Assembly (NCBI GenBank): GCA_026413225.1 | Contig: CM048591.1 | Coordinates: 77,657,009 to 77,721,008 of the forward strand | Length of the DNA stretch: 64,000 nucleotides | DNA from: Otis tarda | Lineage: Eukaryota > Chordata > Aves > Otidiformes > Otididae | Direction: 5' to 3' | Part shown: piece after piece, positions 35,601 through 48,850 of the stretch | Layout: each line of letters begins with the position of its first letter | Position numbering within the stretch: position 1 is the first letter of the stretch | Position numbers and translations under genes: made by a program | Notes under the pieces: model-generated | What the model was told of the DNA's origin: nothing | Databases searched by the model: none | What the model saw: the letters and a program-made list of their open reading frames with translations, nothing else

Positions 35601-38600
35601 GATGTCAATCCTGTTAGCCCAATTGCCATGTGTTGGGAATGGTGGCCTTTCAGCGCTAGATTAACCATTCTGCACCTGCCGCTGGTGCGGTGCTTCCCCC
35701 TTCCCCTCCGCCACCGTGTCACCTTGAAGACTTGTGGGGCTTCTGCTGTCCAGCTACAAAGGCAGCTTTTGTCCCGTTAGGGTTCCCAAAACGCTTTGTA
35801 CCCCTACTCATTTTGTTTGTTTGTTTGTATAAACCCAGCTAAGCCTGAGTATGGGTAATTTTAATTTTTTTCTACGAATGTTGATTTTCAACATTTTGCT
35901 TGGAAAGTGAAACAACAGCATCAAATTTGTATTCAAATAGATATGGATAATTGCTCTTAGTGCAAATGTACCAGCAAAAATAATCAGAAAAAATACAAGC
36001 GTTAAAAATGGTAAGGAAGAGTGTACACATTGCTGAAATTCTTGCCGTACCAAAATATTTTTTTTTGCAGTCTAAGGAATTATAAACCTATTTATCAGGT
36101 GAGGGTTAAAATAATATTGTTGTTTATTGATCTAATTATTATACTAGCACTTCTCAACTTTGTTTTGAACATTTATCTTATTTTACATCTTAAAATTTCC
36201 ACTGTTATGATGTAAAATTTATAGAAATAACTAGAGTTGTCCTATGGCCCTTGCCTTTTCGGCATCTTTGCCTTTCAAACCCATAGGTAGAGCAGCACTC
36301 AGTGCTGGGAAGAAGCTCAAGAGGAAACTCTGAGAACATTCTCAAAAGTGGCAGCGTGTCAGGAGTCGTGCTCTCAGCATGCTCTTAGTCACGGAGTTCT
36401 CAATGTCGCTGACTTGACTGTGGGGATGAGAGTGATACCTCATCGTAAGTGTAGGTAATTACATATCTGACCCAAGAATTCTCTGATTTTGATGATATTA
36501 CTATTCGTTGTACGGAATTAATCATAGGATTGTGCTTTTCCGTTCACTGTGAACTGTTGCGTGTTCTTTTGAAGTTTTATCCTTGTTGGCAAGCTGGAAA
36601 TTTGTACGTAATTATTTGCCAAATATTAGCACACCTCTACAGCACAACTGCTTGCGTGTATATGTATGTTTAAGCTAAATAAATATGTTTTTTCAGAATA
36701 TTCATCCTGTTAACAAGTGAAAGAAACAACTTTTAATTCAGCGCTGTTGCAAGAGGAGTTTGAGTAGATTTTTTTCAGCAGAATAGGTGACTGTCATAAA
36801 ATTAATTTTAGATTGCACCGCAAATGTCTTCGGCATCTCTTCAGCGAATGCTGGAAACACTACCTTTGTTTTTCACTTGAGTTTGATATTTTTAGTATAG
36901 AAATGGTTTATTAGAGCATTCTGAGCAAGGTAGATTTTATTTCAGTGTTGTATCTAGGTTTTTCTTGATGGAAGAATGGCAGGCTGGCCTTCACAGGGCA
37001 GATGTTAATCTCTCTGAAATCTCCAGTAAAGTCTTGTAATGGAAAGAAGAAAGGACATAGACCCATTCTTTTATACGACTTCTGGTTTTCTGTCTGTTTT
37101 TCTTGGGTTTATGAAGAATAGCTTTGACATTGGTCTCCTGATTGCAAGCTAGTATTTTGAGAATCAGATATCAGGAAAATATTAGAAAACATAGCGAGTT
37201 TTGTCTTTATGTCCCAGAAAATGCAGGTTCCATTCAGGTGAATAGAACTTGTATTTTATTAGGAGAGCTTTCAAGAATGTATCATCTGTTTGAAGACAGG
37301 TCAGATCAAAAATTTACAATTTAAAATAGAAATTAATTAAAGCCTATAGGTGGGTAACATTTCAGGTAGGTAGTTCAGAATTATGTCATGGTGATACGTG
37401 TACAGATACATATTTCATTAATGGAAAGGTTACTCTCAATAGGTTCTTAAAAAGTTCTCACTTATTTTGAAAAAGCAAGTGACGCTGAGAGGCTACATCT
37501 TGACTACCTCAACAATTGTTAGTTCAGGTGCAATCGAGTTATAAGTAATTTTGCTGGCTGCTAGTAATGTAAAATGTAGAGGTACACCTTTTCGACTGCT
37601 CTATACTGCTCAGCATCACCATTCTAAGTGTTTATTTGGGCAGGACTGGACCATTGTTTATCAAATTCCATTCTTTAGCACTTGGCTGGCAATCACTGTA
37701 TCTTTCTGTATGGTTGCACTTAGAAACTGAAATGCTTAAAGAGAGAGGTATATGCTGTATGTGAAATGAAATGGACTTGGCTTGCTTGATATTACTTTCA
37801 TCTGAACCAAAACAGCTGAAAAGTTTGGTAAAATTTGTCGGAACTGTTGGAAAGTCAAGCAGACAAGTTTACACAAAACAGCCATTTACTTCTGGTTGCA
37901 GTTCAGAGGAGAGCCTCTCTATAGTTTTCCCTTTTTTAACATTTTGTATTTTGTGTTCCAGTGAGTATTTTTACTTTTTAAACTATACATTCCAAGTTGG
38001 TTTATATCATCAGCAAAATTCAGAAGGAGTTTATTTTCACATTTTTATTTTGTTATGGCTCTAACCTAAAACATTTCTTTAAAATATAGGTGTTGGTTGT
38101 CTTGTTTGTTTGGGTTTTTTTTCCCTTGGACTGTGTATTTTGCATTTCCCTCCCATCAAGTTCTTTGCTTTTTTTTGAGCTGACATTATTTCTAGTAATT
38201 GTCGAAGATTGGTTTTTAAAACATTTAGGAGGAATATAGGTTTGTAGTTCCTGTAAACACCTCACAACATTTTTAGAGCCAATACCTTATAATAATTTGG
38301 ACTGTAGCTATCACTCTTGCAAGCCTACAACTAGACTAAGGGGATTACTGAAATAAAATGTGCTGTATTCCTTTAAGTTCTGTTTAGTCCGGGACTTTGC
38401 CATTCAATTTCTGTATTCGGTGCAGATGACAAGCTAGATCAGCAGTTGCCGTTCTTTGCATTTCACTCACTTGGTGCTGTATGCTTCTTCGGCTTAAAAA
38501 TTACTCTTAAAATTGCTGCTCTACTCCGTTACCAGACACCAATTGCTGATTTTACAGCCCATTTACTGTGCAAAAATGGTTCACCTCTTAGATACAGAAA

Positions 38601-41600
38601 TCCTGAATCATAGGAGGTGACTGCCCAAAGCCACAGCTTAGTTATGCTGATCTGCAAAAACCTCCAAACCTCCAGCCAGATGTTGTTCAAGAAGTGCTGT
38701 AATCAGCAGCCATTTTTATAGAAAAATTCTGCTCACTGTGGATAAAAAAAAAAGTTATGTTTTGTTTAAAGTCCATGTAAATAAAGACTAGTAAATACAT
38801 TGGGTGATTAGGAACTTTATTCGTAAGGCTGAGAAAGTCTTGTTTTCTTTTGCTGGAGCTATTTATGACGATTTCCAAACTGAATTTAAAGAATAGTTCA
38901 GTGCAGCTTGTTCAAGAAAATGAAAATCCCAAGTTTGTCACTGTGATTTTGTAGGAGTTTGGGTGAAGCATGGAGCAGAAGTGAAGGAGAGCCCAAAACC
39001 AAGTACTTTAATTCCTCTGTTATTTGCTGGATGGTCAGTTACGTAATAAATCTAATGCTGATTGTATGTAAAAATGTTTTACGTACAAGAAATAGATGCT
39101 AGAAATTTTGAAATTTATTATGGAAGTCTTATGAGAGAACTACCTGCATAAACGTCACACTAAGGAGATGTCCTAAATAGCATCCAAGGGATTGCACGGG
39201 AAATTAAAAGAAGCAACTTAGCAATATGCTTCTGCTCTGAGAAGTGGTGGATGCAAGTTAGAGGAAAAGAGAAAAATGCTTATTCCAAGACCTAAGCTTA
39301 ACTTTTAACTAATTAGCACAGTGTGCTCAGAATGGTTTATGCTGGGGTTTGGAATTAAATATTGAGTATGAATATGATGTCATACATGGACGTTGTTATA
39401 ATCACCCATCATATTCAAATATCTTTATCCAGAAGTCCATGGAAGGAGGAAAGAGACCTAGCTCATTATTAGTAAAATAAAAACCTTATTTGAAAGCAAA
39501 ACGTATTAAATAGCAAAGCAAAGCAAAATAAATCCACAATAGCAACACCAGCAGCAATGTGCAAAGTGTTTTTCGTTGGTTGTTCCAAGGACAATAAAGA
39601 AACCAGCTTTTCTGTAAGGCAGTGAATGAAGGAATAAATTCACATCTGAAATACAGTTCAAAGCCAAATCTTTACAGTGTTTTAAGGAAATCTTGTGAAT
39701 AAGAAGATGTACCTATAGCCAATTGGAATAATTATGCCTTTTCTCACATAACTTGATAGGGCAATGAATGAATAAATAAGGAGATCGGCTATGTGGTATT
39801 TGGAAATTCTGTTGTGAAGGACCAGAAAAAGCCTGAGGAAATAAGGAATCCAGAGGGAAAAAATAACATGCTGTTATCGGTGAATATTTTAATACTAAAT
39901 CCTAGATCTGGCCAGTATCTACTTTCTGTATTTGGTGGGAAAGTACCATGCAACAGGAACACTCCGGAGATGGGATTTTAGGCACAGGTCCAGAGCATGA
40001 CTGGTGTATATGGCTAGATGCAAATGGTACAGAAAGTTTAGTCTGGGAGAGAAAATCTAGACCTGCCAAGGAATTTGAAGACCAGAATGAAGTGGTCGGT
40101 AGATTGACAGGTGCAGATGGATGCTCCTCTGCCCGTGGTCGGAGCTGGTGGCGCACAAATTCGGGGCCTCCGCGCTTTGGCTAACGGAGCTGCACAGCTT
40201 CCAGAGCATCTGGCCAGGTCGGGACAGGTAGGACCATTCAGACTATCTGCAGATGTGACTTTTGAGGTGTCTCTTTCCCGGTAACTTGGGCTGTGGTTGC
40301 ATTCTGTTAGAAGTTGGGTCCAGAGGCCAGGGAATCAAAACCGATGCTGCCGTGGAAGTGGTTGCATATTTTATGCTCTAAGTTGACTCCAAGTCTGCAT
40401 ATCAGATGATATTTGGAAGTTAATTGAGCAACTCCACCAGAAGACATGGGGAGAGGAGAAAAAAAAAAAAATAAGATGACTAGTTAACCTTTAAATCAAC
40501 ACTCATGCAGTGTTTTGAGATGACTTTGGATGTCTGCCTCACAACAGATTGTGCAATGGAAGAGTGAGAGCAGTTATTGATGCTTCTGGAAAAGCATCCC
40601 TTTTTTTTTTGCAGGTTGAAACATGATTGTTAAATTCAGCGCAGGTTATTTTATGAAACTGCGGAGTGGTGGTTTGATTATTGGTAAATATCAAGGGATT
40701 TTCCTCTTAATTAAATTATAAGATTTAATGGGTAATGGATAATGCTAATGATTAGAAATTGTGTTCTTCTTCTGAAGGGCTCTGAGTTTAAGTAAAATCC
40801 AGTGACTGCAAGACTGTTTACTGATAACACAGTGATATCTTAATTACTATTGGATAGCATAAGACAAGTATCAAATACCAAATACAAAAGAGAAATATGT
40901 TTTTCATTTGCACTTATGGGAATAACATCATTCCAAATTACACTTTTTTTGTAATAGCAGTTGCATCATTTCACAAAAAAAAACCCAGTGATATTTATTT
41001 AAGAAATTTGAGCCATTTGAGTTAACAAACTTTGAAAAGATTACATCACCCCTGAAAAAATATGTTCCAAATTTTATCATTAAAATAGTTTATTCCTCAA
41101 ACGTCCTTAAAACTTATTTTATCTGAATGCTTTTTTCGCTGTCTTTCATTATCTGTTGACTTTAGTATTTCCCCTCACCTGGTTTCTGTCTTTTGTTGTC
41201 TCTCAACTTGATGTTTTTGCCCTCACCTGGTCTGGGAGGGATCTGTGGCTTGGTCTCAGGAGGTGGGTTGTATATGCAGTCCTGGCGCCAGACAGGGGCT
41301 TAGGGAAGGAAATTTTCAAGAACACGGATACAAAGGATGACTCTCTCATAATAACATTTTTTTAAAGTAGGTGATGACATTGTCGCTACATCTCCCGGTT
41401 CCAGTTTGGGATTATTTGTGTCAAGCCTCCTATCTTTGGTAGTTGTCATTTACGATGGTCACTTCTTGTTTCTGTAGAGACATTGTAATGAATTACGTTA
41501 ATTACTTTCCTTTATATCTTTGCATTGACTATAGTTGTCATCCCAGGTGTTTCTTACGAAGTGCAGTTTTCAGAGAATGATGGATAAGGCACCAAAGCTT

Positions 41601-44600
41601 GGATGGTGCCTTGCCCGTTCATGAAACGGCGCATTTCTCTCAGCATTCTCATACTCACTGTTGGTGGTGGGGAAGTCCCAGGTTTTACATTCACAGTCAG
41701 TGAAGATCCACAGCCACAGGACACCTCTATGTCTAAAGAGGGCAACTGGGACCTCACATTAAAAAATGGTGACATTTAAATCAAGGCTGTTAGATAGTAC
41801 TTTTCTCCCAGGTGGCAGTTCTCTTTACTTTGATATTACCCCTTTAAGAAGCACCTCTTCTCCTTTCTTCTCTCCTCTCCTCCCACCCTGAAGGTTTCCA
41901 TCCCTTCAGACCAATTCAGAGTGATGGTGAGTTGTGCTCACAGGGCAAAATTAGCAGCCTGAGGTAAAACTCGAATGGATCTCTTAGCTGAAAATGGTGC
42001 CAAGACAGACGCTTGTCTCCAAGCAGATGTCCTGTTCAGCAGAGGTGACATCTGGGATGAATCTGACCTCTGAAAGCCTGAACCCCAACAACCTCTGGAA
42101 ATGTTATCAGGTTGTAACTATCAGTTAAGTTCTATAGTTTAAAATTTTGTAGTGGATTTTAAGGTTATACAGTTAGGCTCCAGAAAATTCTGCATGAAAT
42201 TCCATGCTGGTCTGATTTGATTTTATACAACAAGCAGCTTAGCTTCATGAAGTCAGTCTCTTTTGAATTATAAGTAGCAGGGTAGTACTTTCATTTAAAA
42301 TCTCAGTTTTATCAGGCTGCAACTCCACTGCTAGTATTAGTATTATGTGTAAAAGTTCAGTGACATTTTTGACAAAGCGTGTTTTCAATTGCTTCAGTGC
42401 TCTTTTGTGAGAAGAAGTACAGTAATATTTGTCCTACTTTTGGGTGCTTCTCAGTATTCATTTAATAGTGAAAAATAATTACGAAATGTCTGGGGTGGAA
42501 AATGAAATTCCAGAGATGTTTAGATGGGGTGGAAACTGCTTTTTAAATACTTGTAATATTTATGAAGTGATCTTTGTTAATATTTTATAGCTACTGGTTT
42601 TAGGAGCTGAATCACCATTGATTTTGTTTGTAGTATTCCTGATGTTATCCATGCAGATGGATCGCTTAATATTTAACACAAGCATTAAAGGAGCGATTCC
42701 AGAATCCTGCACCGCAAATGGATGCTGCGCTAGGAATCCAGACTGTCCTTGGAAGGTTTATTATAGATATGTTGTAGTAACTACTAAAAAGCTAAAAGTA
42801 ACTATAAAAACTGAAAAACAACCCAAAACCCTATTAAAAAAAAAAATAAAAATAACAGTGAAAAACTAAAACCACAGTATTTGATTGCATAATGTTGTTA
42901 CTTGAAGTTATTTTCATCCTTAAATGGGCATACGGCAGAAGTTTGTCGTAACCAATGGGCATATGAAAAAGATAAAGTTAACCTGGCCATCAGGCTGCGA
43001 ATCGGGGAGACTTCAAGGGGAGCAAGATGACTATGGCATTGTAGGGGAACGTGGAGGAAAGGAGTGAGAAGACTCACTCTAGAAAAATGTTGGATTGATG
43101 GGGTGGGCAAAAATAGGAGGTTGTATGTTGGCAAAGCAAAAAGGGTGTAAGTCTTTCAGAGGATGGATAAAAGGAGTGAACACCTTGTCATGCTATGCTG
43201 AGGCTGATGCTGCAGGTTTGGTGACCAAAACTTGGTCTTCACTCATGCTTTAGAGTGCATTAACTAATGTAAATAAACTGATCCATGATAATGCTGAAAC
43301 CAGCCTATGGGTAAAGCCAAAACTAAGGTAGATCTTATTTCATAAGCTAGGCTTTAGCGCTAACATCTGGACAATAAATTGTTGGGAGTATGAATTAGGT
43401 CATAGAAGAAGTTTTTTTTCCACTGGCTGACTTTAGAAGCTTGAATTTAAACTTGACTCTGGAAATTCCTTTTGACTTTTGAGAAGAGCTTAGTTACTCA
43501 GTTTAGGTGCTGTAACATGGACCTTTGGTAGATGCTCGAAGTTTTGAACAGAGCAGTCGTGAATACCTGTGTGGTGTGGTGCTGAGGTCAAGGAAGACAG
43601 AGGTGGGTGCCATCAGCGTTGAGTGTAGTGATAACATGAGAATGAGTGAGGCTGGGTAGTGATGGGAGAGGATGGTGAAGGTGGACCTAATGGCACAGCC
43701 AGACACTGCAGAAGAGATAACCCAAAAAGGGTATGTGAAGGGGGCTGCTAGGGAAGCAAAAGAAGAGCCACGGGAGTGGTATCTCATTTCACTTGACTGT
43801 CATGCACAGCAGAAGTACAGACAAGGCCTGAGATTTGGCATGGCAATTTGTTGTCTGAGTAACTGGAGTGAGAACCGTTTCAGTGGAGGAAGAGAACCCA
43901 GAGAGTAAAATGATCAAAAAGAGCACTCGGAAAAAAGAGATTCAAGGCTAGAATCGGTTCCATATTCAACATACGTGAGAAGTAACAGCAGGACTGAGAT
44001 GAGCCGGTAGGACATTTGAGTTGGAGGAAGATGAGTGGTTGTTTGAATGTGCTGCAGAGGTGAAATGCCGTGGAAAGAGTGTTGACAGCTTTCCTAGGAG
44101 AAGGCACTAAGTGCTTTGGTGGTCTTGTCGTCCCCGTTAATGGCTTTCCCTTCCTCCTGGCTTACCTTGATCTCTACACTCTGGTTGTACTTCTAGAGCA
44201 CGATCTAATTTGTCTTTTATGCCTCTTTCTTCCGTTTCTTTGTTTGCCTTGGTCGTTCTGACTTTGCCTTGTTTAACGAGCCTTTCCCTGTGGATCTCAC
44301 AGCATAAATTCAGATGTTGATTTTTCAAGGGGAGAGGATTTCGGGTGTGTGTCTGCAGCGCTGCATTTGCACTGGATTTTCTTTCCAGTGCTTAGGCAAA
44401 CCTGCCTGAGCTTTGCAAGAGGTTCCATGCTGAGCGTAAGGGCGCTTCATGTCCCAGTTTTTGCCTTCTTTCCTGGCCTGGAAAATGCAGTTGCACCTCC
44501 TGGACTTCCCAGAGTGTTGAATAAAGCCTTGCAGATTCATCTGGAAATCAGAGTTCAAAACCAGTATTTCGTACGGAGCCGACCAGGGTTAGAGGAGTTT

Positions 44601-45584
44601 AATTTGTACCGACACCTTTGCACCAGCTTCCAAATGGACACTGTGTGTTTCGTGCCTCTATGCGAAAGTTTTGCCCCGTTGTGTTCAGCAGATAAGCTAG
44701 AGGAACTTTCTCTGAGCTTTAAGAATTTCATCATTTGTGTGGTTTTATACAAAGATCTGTCATAGCTGAAAAAAATCAACTTCTGCTGCGGAGTTTAAAA
44801 CAAAAAGCTAAACTTAAAATGTGGGGGATTTTTTTTTTTTATTATTTGAAAGCCATGGTCAAAAAAAAATGTTGTACAGTGTAAGTGAGACTTGTGAGGT
44901 TATACCTTCTATTGAATTGAGATTTCTTGTGTTAATCTAGGCTTGTTTTTTTGCAAAGCCTGAGTTCCAAATACATTTTAATTATAGTAAGTGTGAAAAT
45001 CTGCAAAGAAGATTTAAAGCTAAAGTGCGCTTTCGAAAGAACAAAATTAAAATCCATTCAGAAACTTCTAATTTAAGCAAGTTTTAATGTAGGATGTGCA
45101 TATACCCGGAAACTCAGCTTTGCGCTCAGGCATACTCTGAACGTTGGGTTTGAGCAGGAAAATTCTAACAGAGTAAGTATCACAATTGGTAATTTTGCTG
45201 CTTAGCACCGAGAAGCAGAGTAAATTAAAATTCTCCTCACTGTGTGCCTTGGAGCCCATTCCACCTGACTCATCAAATGAAAAATTCATCAATTAATCCT
45301 CTGACAATAACGATATCTACACAAAAATCAATCCAGGATTGATTTTTTGAGCCCAAACATGAAAACCAACCCTCGGCTTACACATAATGTAAAATTTCTC
45401 TTCATTTCAACCTTATTATCGAGTATAAAAGCTGAAGTGTTCTCACAATTATTTGTTCTGAGTCAACTACAAAGGTGGGATTGTTTGAGGAAGGGTGCGC
45501 ATGCCGTGGAGATGTTCCGAAGCGCTATCGGAGCTGGCTAATAAAGTTGTCAGATGCATGTAAGAGCACGGCTGATAGGAGTCC
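26651..45584. other. FAM172A large intron, middle part, no confirmed gene
   Basis: This is intron sequence without a recognised exon of FAM172A or another known gene. Several minus-strand open frames with splice-like edges (27.7-28.2, 30.2-30.5, 31.3-31.7 and 34.2-34.5 kb) are treated as findings because I could not name a family. GC-richer blocks occur at 27.58-27.77 and 35.2-35.8 kb. Purine-rich stretches of unknown origin occur at 42.9-43.2 and 43.5-44.1 kb. Homopolymer runs are common. Confidence 0.4.
38540..38680 (-). mobile_element. Possible MIR-type SINE relic, reverse orientation
   Basis: The words GATTTTACAGCCCATTTACT and GGAGGTGACTGCCCAAAGCC then ACAGCTTAG follow the order expected from the reverse complement of a MIR core (TTTTACAG..., then TGACTTGCCCAAGGTCACACAGC). 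Similarity is weak and the ends are not defined. Confidence 0.3.
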
Positions 45585-45800
45585 CCCCAGAAGGCAACCG
45601 GTGGAGAGAGACACTGATCGCCGGGATCTGACAGGAGACCACCCAGGGTAGCTGAGAGTCAGCCGTGTACCAGGCGGGATCAAAGGCAGGGAAGAGCAGC
45701 CTCACGTAAACTCAGCTCAGAAATCCGAGGGGGACGAGCACCGTCCCGATGGGGGAACGCCGGGGCTGCGGCCGAGTCAGTAAATCGTGAGGCTGAGGCA
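45585..45800. other. CpG-rich patch in AT-rich intron
   Basis: About fifteen CpGs fall in 215 bp (for example GATCGCCGGGATCTG, GGGGGACGAGCACCGTCCCG and GCTGCGGCCGAGTCAG), abruptly flanked by AT-rich sequence. It may be an orphan CpG island, an enhancer or an unannotated promoter. No exon was recognised. Confidence 0.4.
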
Positions 45801-48677
45801 CTCTGCTTTGCGGGGATTGTGACAAATTCTCCACAGCAGAAAACAAGATAATAATTTGTCAGATCTCTCGCTTGTAATTCATCCTGCTTTCTCAATGGAA
45901 AGGAAAATTGCAGCAGATTCACGTGCGTTGGGGTGGCTGGCGCGCTGCTATCTCTTTGTTTACCTAATCCACCTCAGAGTGTATGATATATATTGAGATA
46001 ATGAGAGGTCGTCCCTGAAACGACAATATATTAATCTGATCAGAAGTTAAAAACATCGCTTCTTGTTTGTACTGATGTTGCATCGTTTGAGATCGGATTG
46101 ATGCCGGGGAGTATTTTTGTGCTGCATTATGTATCAAAGCACGTCAGATACACAGCAGAAATTCCAGATAAGGAAATCTCTCAAATCTCTCAAGATAAAC
46201 ACAGGTTGCTTTTTACTTGAGGTACAAAAGAAAAGTAGCCTACTTCCTGCATTATGTGTAAAAGCTTATGGTTTTAACTCCTCATCAGATTAATATTTTA
46301 AGCAATCTTACCTCCAGCGTAAGAAACACTGATAGCAACTTGTTGAATACGTTCTTGCCTTCGAGTGCTGAATGAAGAAAGAGATAAAAATCTTCCGAGT
46401 GAAAGAACTCGGTTTTTGTTCTTTGCATCACTTCTGGCAGCAGTTCACTGCTTCCTGCCCAAACATAAAAATAATATGCAGGCTGTAAAGAAGGACCCAA
46501 ATATGTTAAAGGGCTGGAAATTTGCACCCTGCAGCATGCAGACAATGATCAAATATTAGGTATGTTAACTTTTGATGGGTATTCACGGTGCAGATCAACA
46601 TTAACATCTTTATCAAGTTCTAGATGCGTGAAAGGTGGAAACGCACTTTAGGAACGCTTGATTGGTGTCTACTTCCTCAGTCGTAAAACCACAGAGAATT
46701 TTGGTAGGAACACAGGCTGCGAGGCACTGTGTTGTTATTTTTGCTTTCTTCGTTGAACGCTAAGACCACTGTCTTCAGAAATTGTATGTGCAGTAGAGCA
46801 AGGACGTTGTCATAACTGTTTGTCAGCATATTAAATATTCAGATGTATGTGGAGAATTTGGCTCCGAAGAGAATATCAGAACTTGTATCTACTGCCATGT
46901 GATATTTCTTTCTAAAACATTACTGCAGAGTATGACTCATCGCAGGAGAATTTTTGTTTGCTCTTTCAATTTACAGGTCTATTAAGAGTCTTAAAGTGCG
47001 GACAGTTTCATGAATTATATTCATAGGTTTTGCTGTTGTCATGTAATTAGAGACTGAAGGAAGTTAAGAGGGAACGTGGTAGTTGGTATAACTTACTTTT
47101 AGGTATATTAAAGTTGAGTCTGAATTCTGGTCTTTTGTTTCAGCTGTGCTTCATGCATTTTTTTATTTGTATAGATTTACATAATCGATCCCTGCGGGAA
47201 ACGTACTGTTACCAGAGAGCGAGTAATAAAGAGTAACTTGAAGGTGGAGAGCATGTATATATTTCAGAATATGCTTCAATAATTTATTTTTATAATGTTT
47301 ACTTGGATTTACCTTTGTGATTTATATCATATTGGTAATGTGTATTTTAAATTTTATTTGTGAATTCTTGTATACATTATTTCTAAATATGAGGCTAAAA
47401 TGCACTATTACCATTTTTACAAAGTAGAATTTTTTTTTTAATACAGGTTAACATTAACTTGGCAAAATAATGAAGTAGTGCCTTTTATCTTTTGAGAGTC
47501 CATTTATAGGGTGCTTTAATGTATGGATGATTTTAAAAATAAAATTATTTTAATGTTAGGGGATTTTACTTTTTTTTTTCCCTTTCATATATACATTTCT
47601 GCAGTAAATTAGTTTTTATGTGTTACAGTCACCTACAGATAAACTGGCAATATTGCTCGATAATTGTAGAGCCTTTACTCAGGTGTGATGCGTTAGAACA
47701 GATCAAAGTTCAAATTTTCCCTTTTCTTCAAAACATATTATGAAAGTTTTCTTCTTTGAACAGGAACCTTATAGCTGGTTTCCAGACTGGATGTTTGCAG
47801 CGCATCTAATCCCTCTGCTACCCCCTGCGCTAATTAATCACCACTGAGTGGGGAACCTGGTGAGGACGGTGGTCGGCAGAGCACGGTCCTGATGGGCAGG
47901 GATGCCCTTCGTCCCTGCCGGCCCTGGGCAGGAGAGGGCAAGCATCGCTTGGGTGTGACCTAACTGCTCTCGTCAGGAGGTCGCCAGTGTGCCCAGGGGT
48001 TCCCTGTTTTGTCCTGGCGTTGTAGCTGCCCTTTGAAGGGAGCTCAGACATAGGGCGTCTAAAGCAATCCAGTGATTTTCTGTGTTTTTATTTTTCTAAA
48101 TTCTACTTTGAAAGGTAATTAGTTATAAATAAATACCAGGGGCTCTTGCCAGTCGTACATAAGTGCACTTTTTATTATATACAACTTGAATTGTCATTTA
48201 AAAGACTGACATAGGTAAAGAATATACCTAGTCTGATTTTTTTTTTAGGCAAAGGTTTATGCTCTGTCATACACAATTAGATCAGTATTTTCAGATCCGT
48301 GTGATGAACTCAGACACCAAATCCATACTGAGGTATCTAAATGAAAATACATCACTTCCTGGTGCTTACACTGTGAAATCTCACAGACCTCAAAAATGAG
48401 CAGCAGATAGACAGGTTCTCTTTTACAGGAAAGCCATTTTTGTGTACGTGTCTGAAAATATATATAGGCATCGCATATTAGGCAGATGGATTGGAGAGCA
48501 CCAGGTGCAGTTTGTGTTTTCAGTCTAGTAGTGTCTGTTTCTCAGAGCTAATAAGAAAATTGTGTTGTGTTTAGCAAAAAGGAAAATACTTTTGCACACA
48601 GGCACTAAACAAATCGTGGTTGTTAAATTGCACTTTAAAATCTTATTGTATGTTGAGCCAAATCTTGCACCCACCTA
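45801..48677. other. FAM172A large intron, no gene seen
   Basis: The first 450 bp next to the CpG patch have few simple repeats and several transcription-factor-like words, including a forkhead-type TTGTTTACCTA at about 45957, and read like possible conserved non-coding sequence. The remainder is ordinary AT-rich intron with a GC-richer patch at 47820-48050. Confidence 0.4.
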
Positions 48678-48850
48678 AAACGGAGCGCACGGTGTTTGTT
48701 GGGAAGTTCGCGTTGCATTCCCGAGGCAGCCGCCGCCGTGCTCCGCGGAGTCTCACCCGCTGGGGTTGGTACCTTCACCTCAGGCCCAGCCCTGCCTTGC
48801 TGAGCGGCCACGGAGCTCGCCGAGAGCCGGCTCTGCCCGGCTCTTTTGAG
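48678..48850. other. Small CpG island-like patch
   Basis: About seventeen CpGs fall in 170 bp (for example AAGTTCGCGTTGCATTC, GGCAGCCGCCGCCGTGC and GGAGCTCGCCGAGAGCC). By eye the density is close to that expected from base composition, so it is not CpG-depleted as the rest of the intron is. It ends sharply on both sides. A 78-codon + frame across it is probably a by-product of high GC. Confidence 0.5.

Noticed and set aside
44349..44765. 138-codon + strand open frame
   Set aside because: Composition and sequence give no family, the opposite strand is also open, and the length is within chance for the window.
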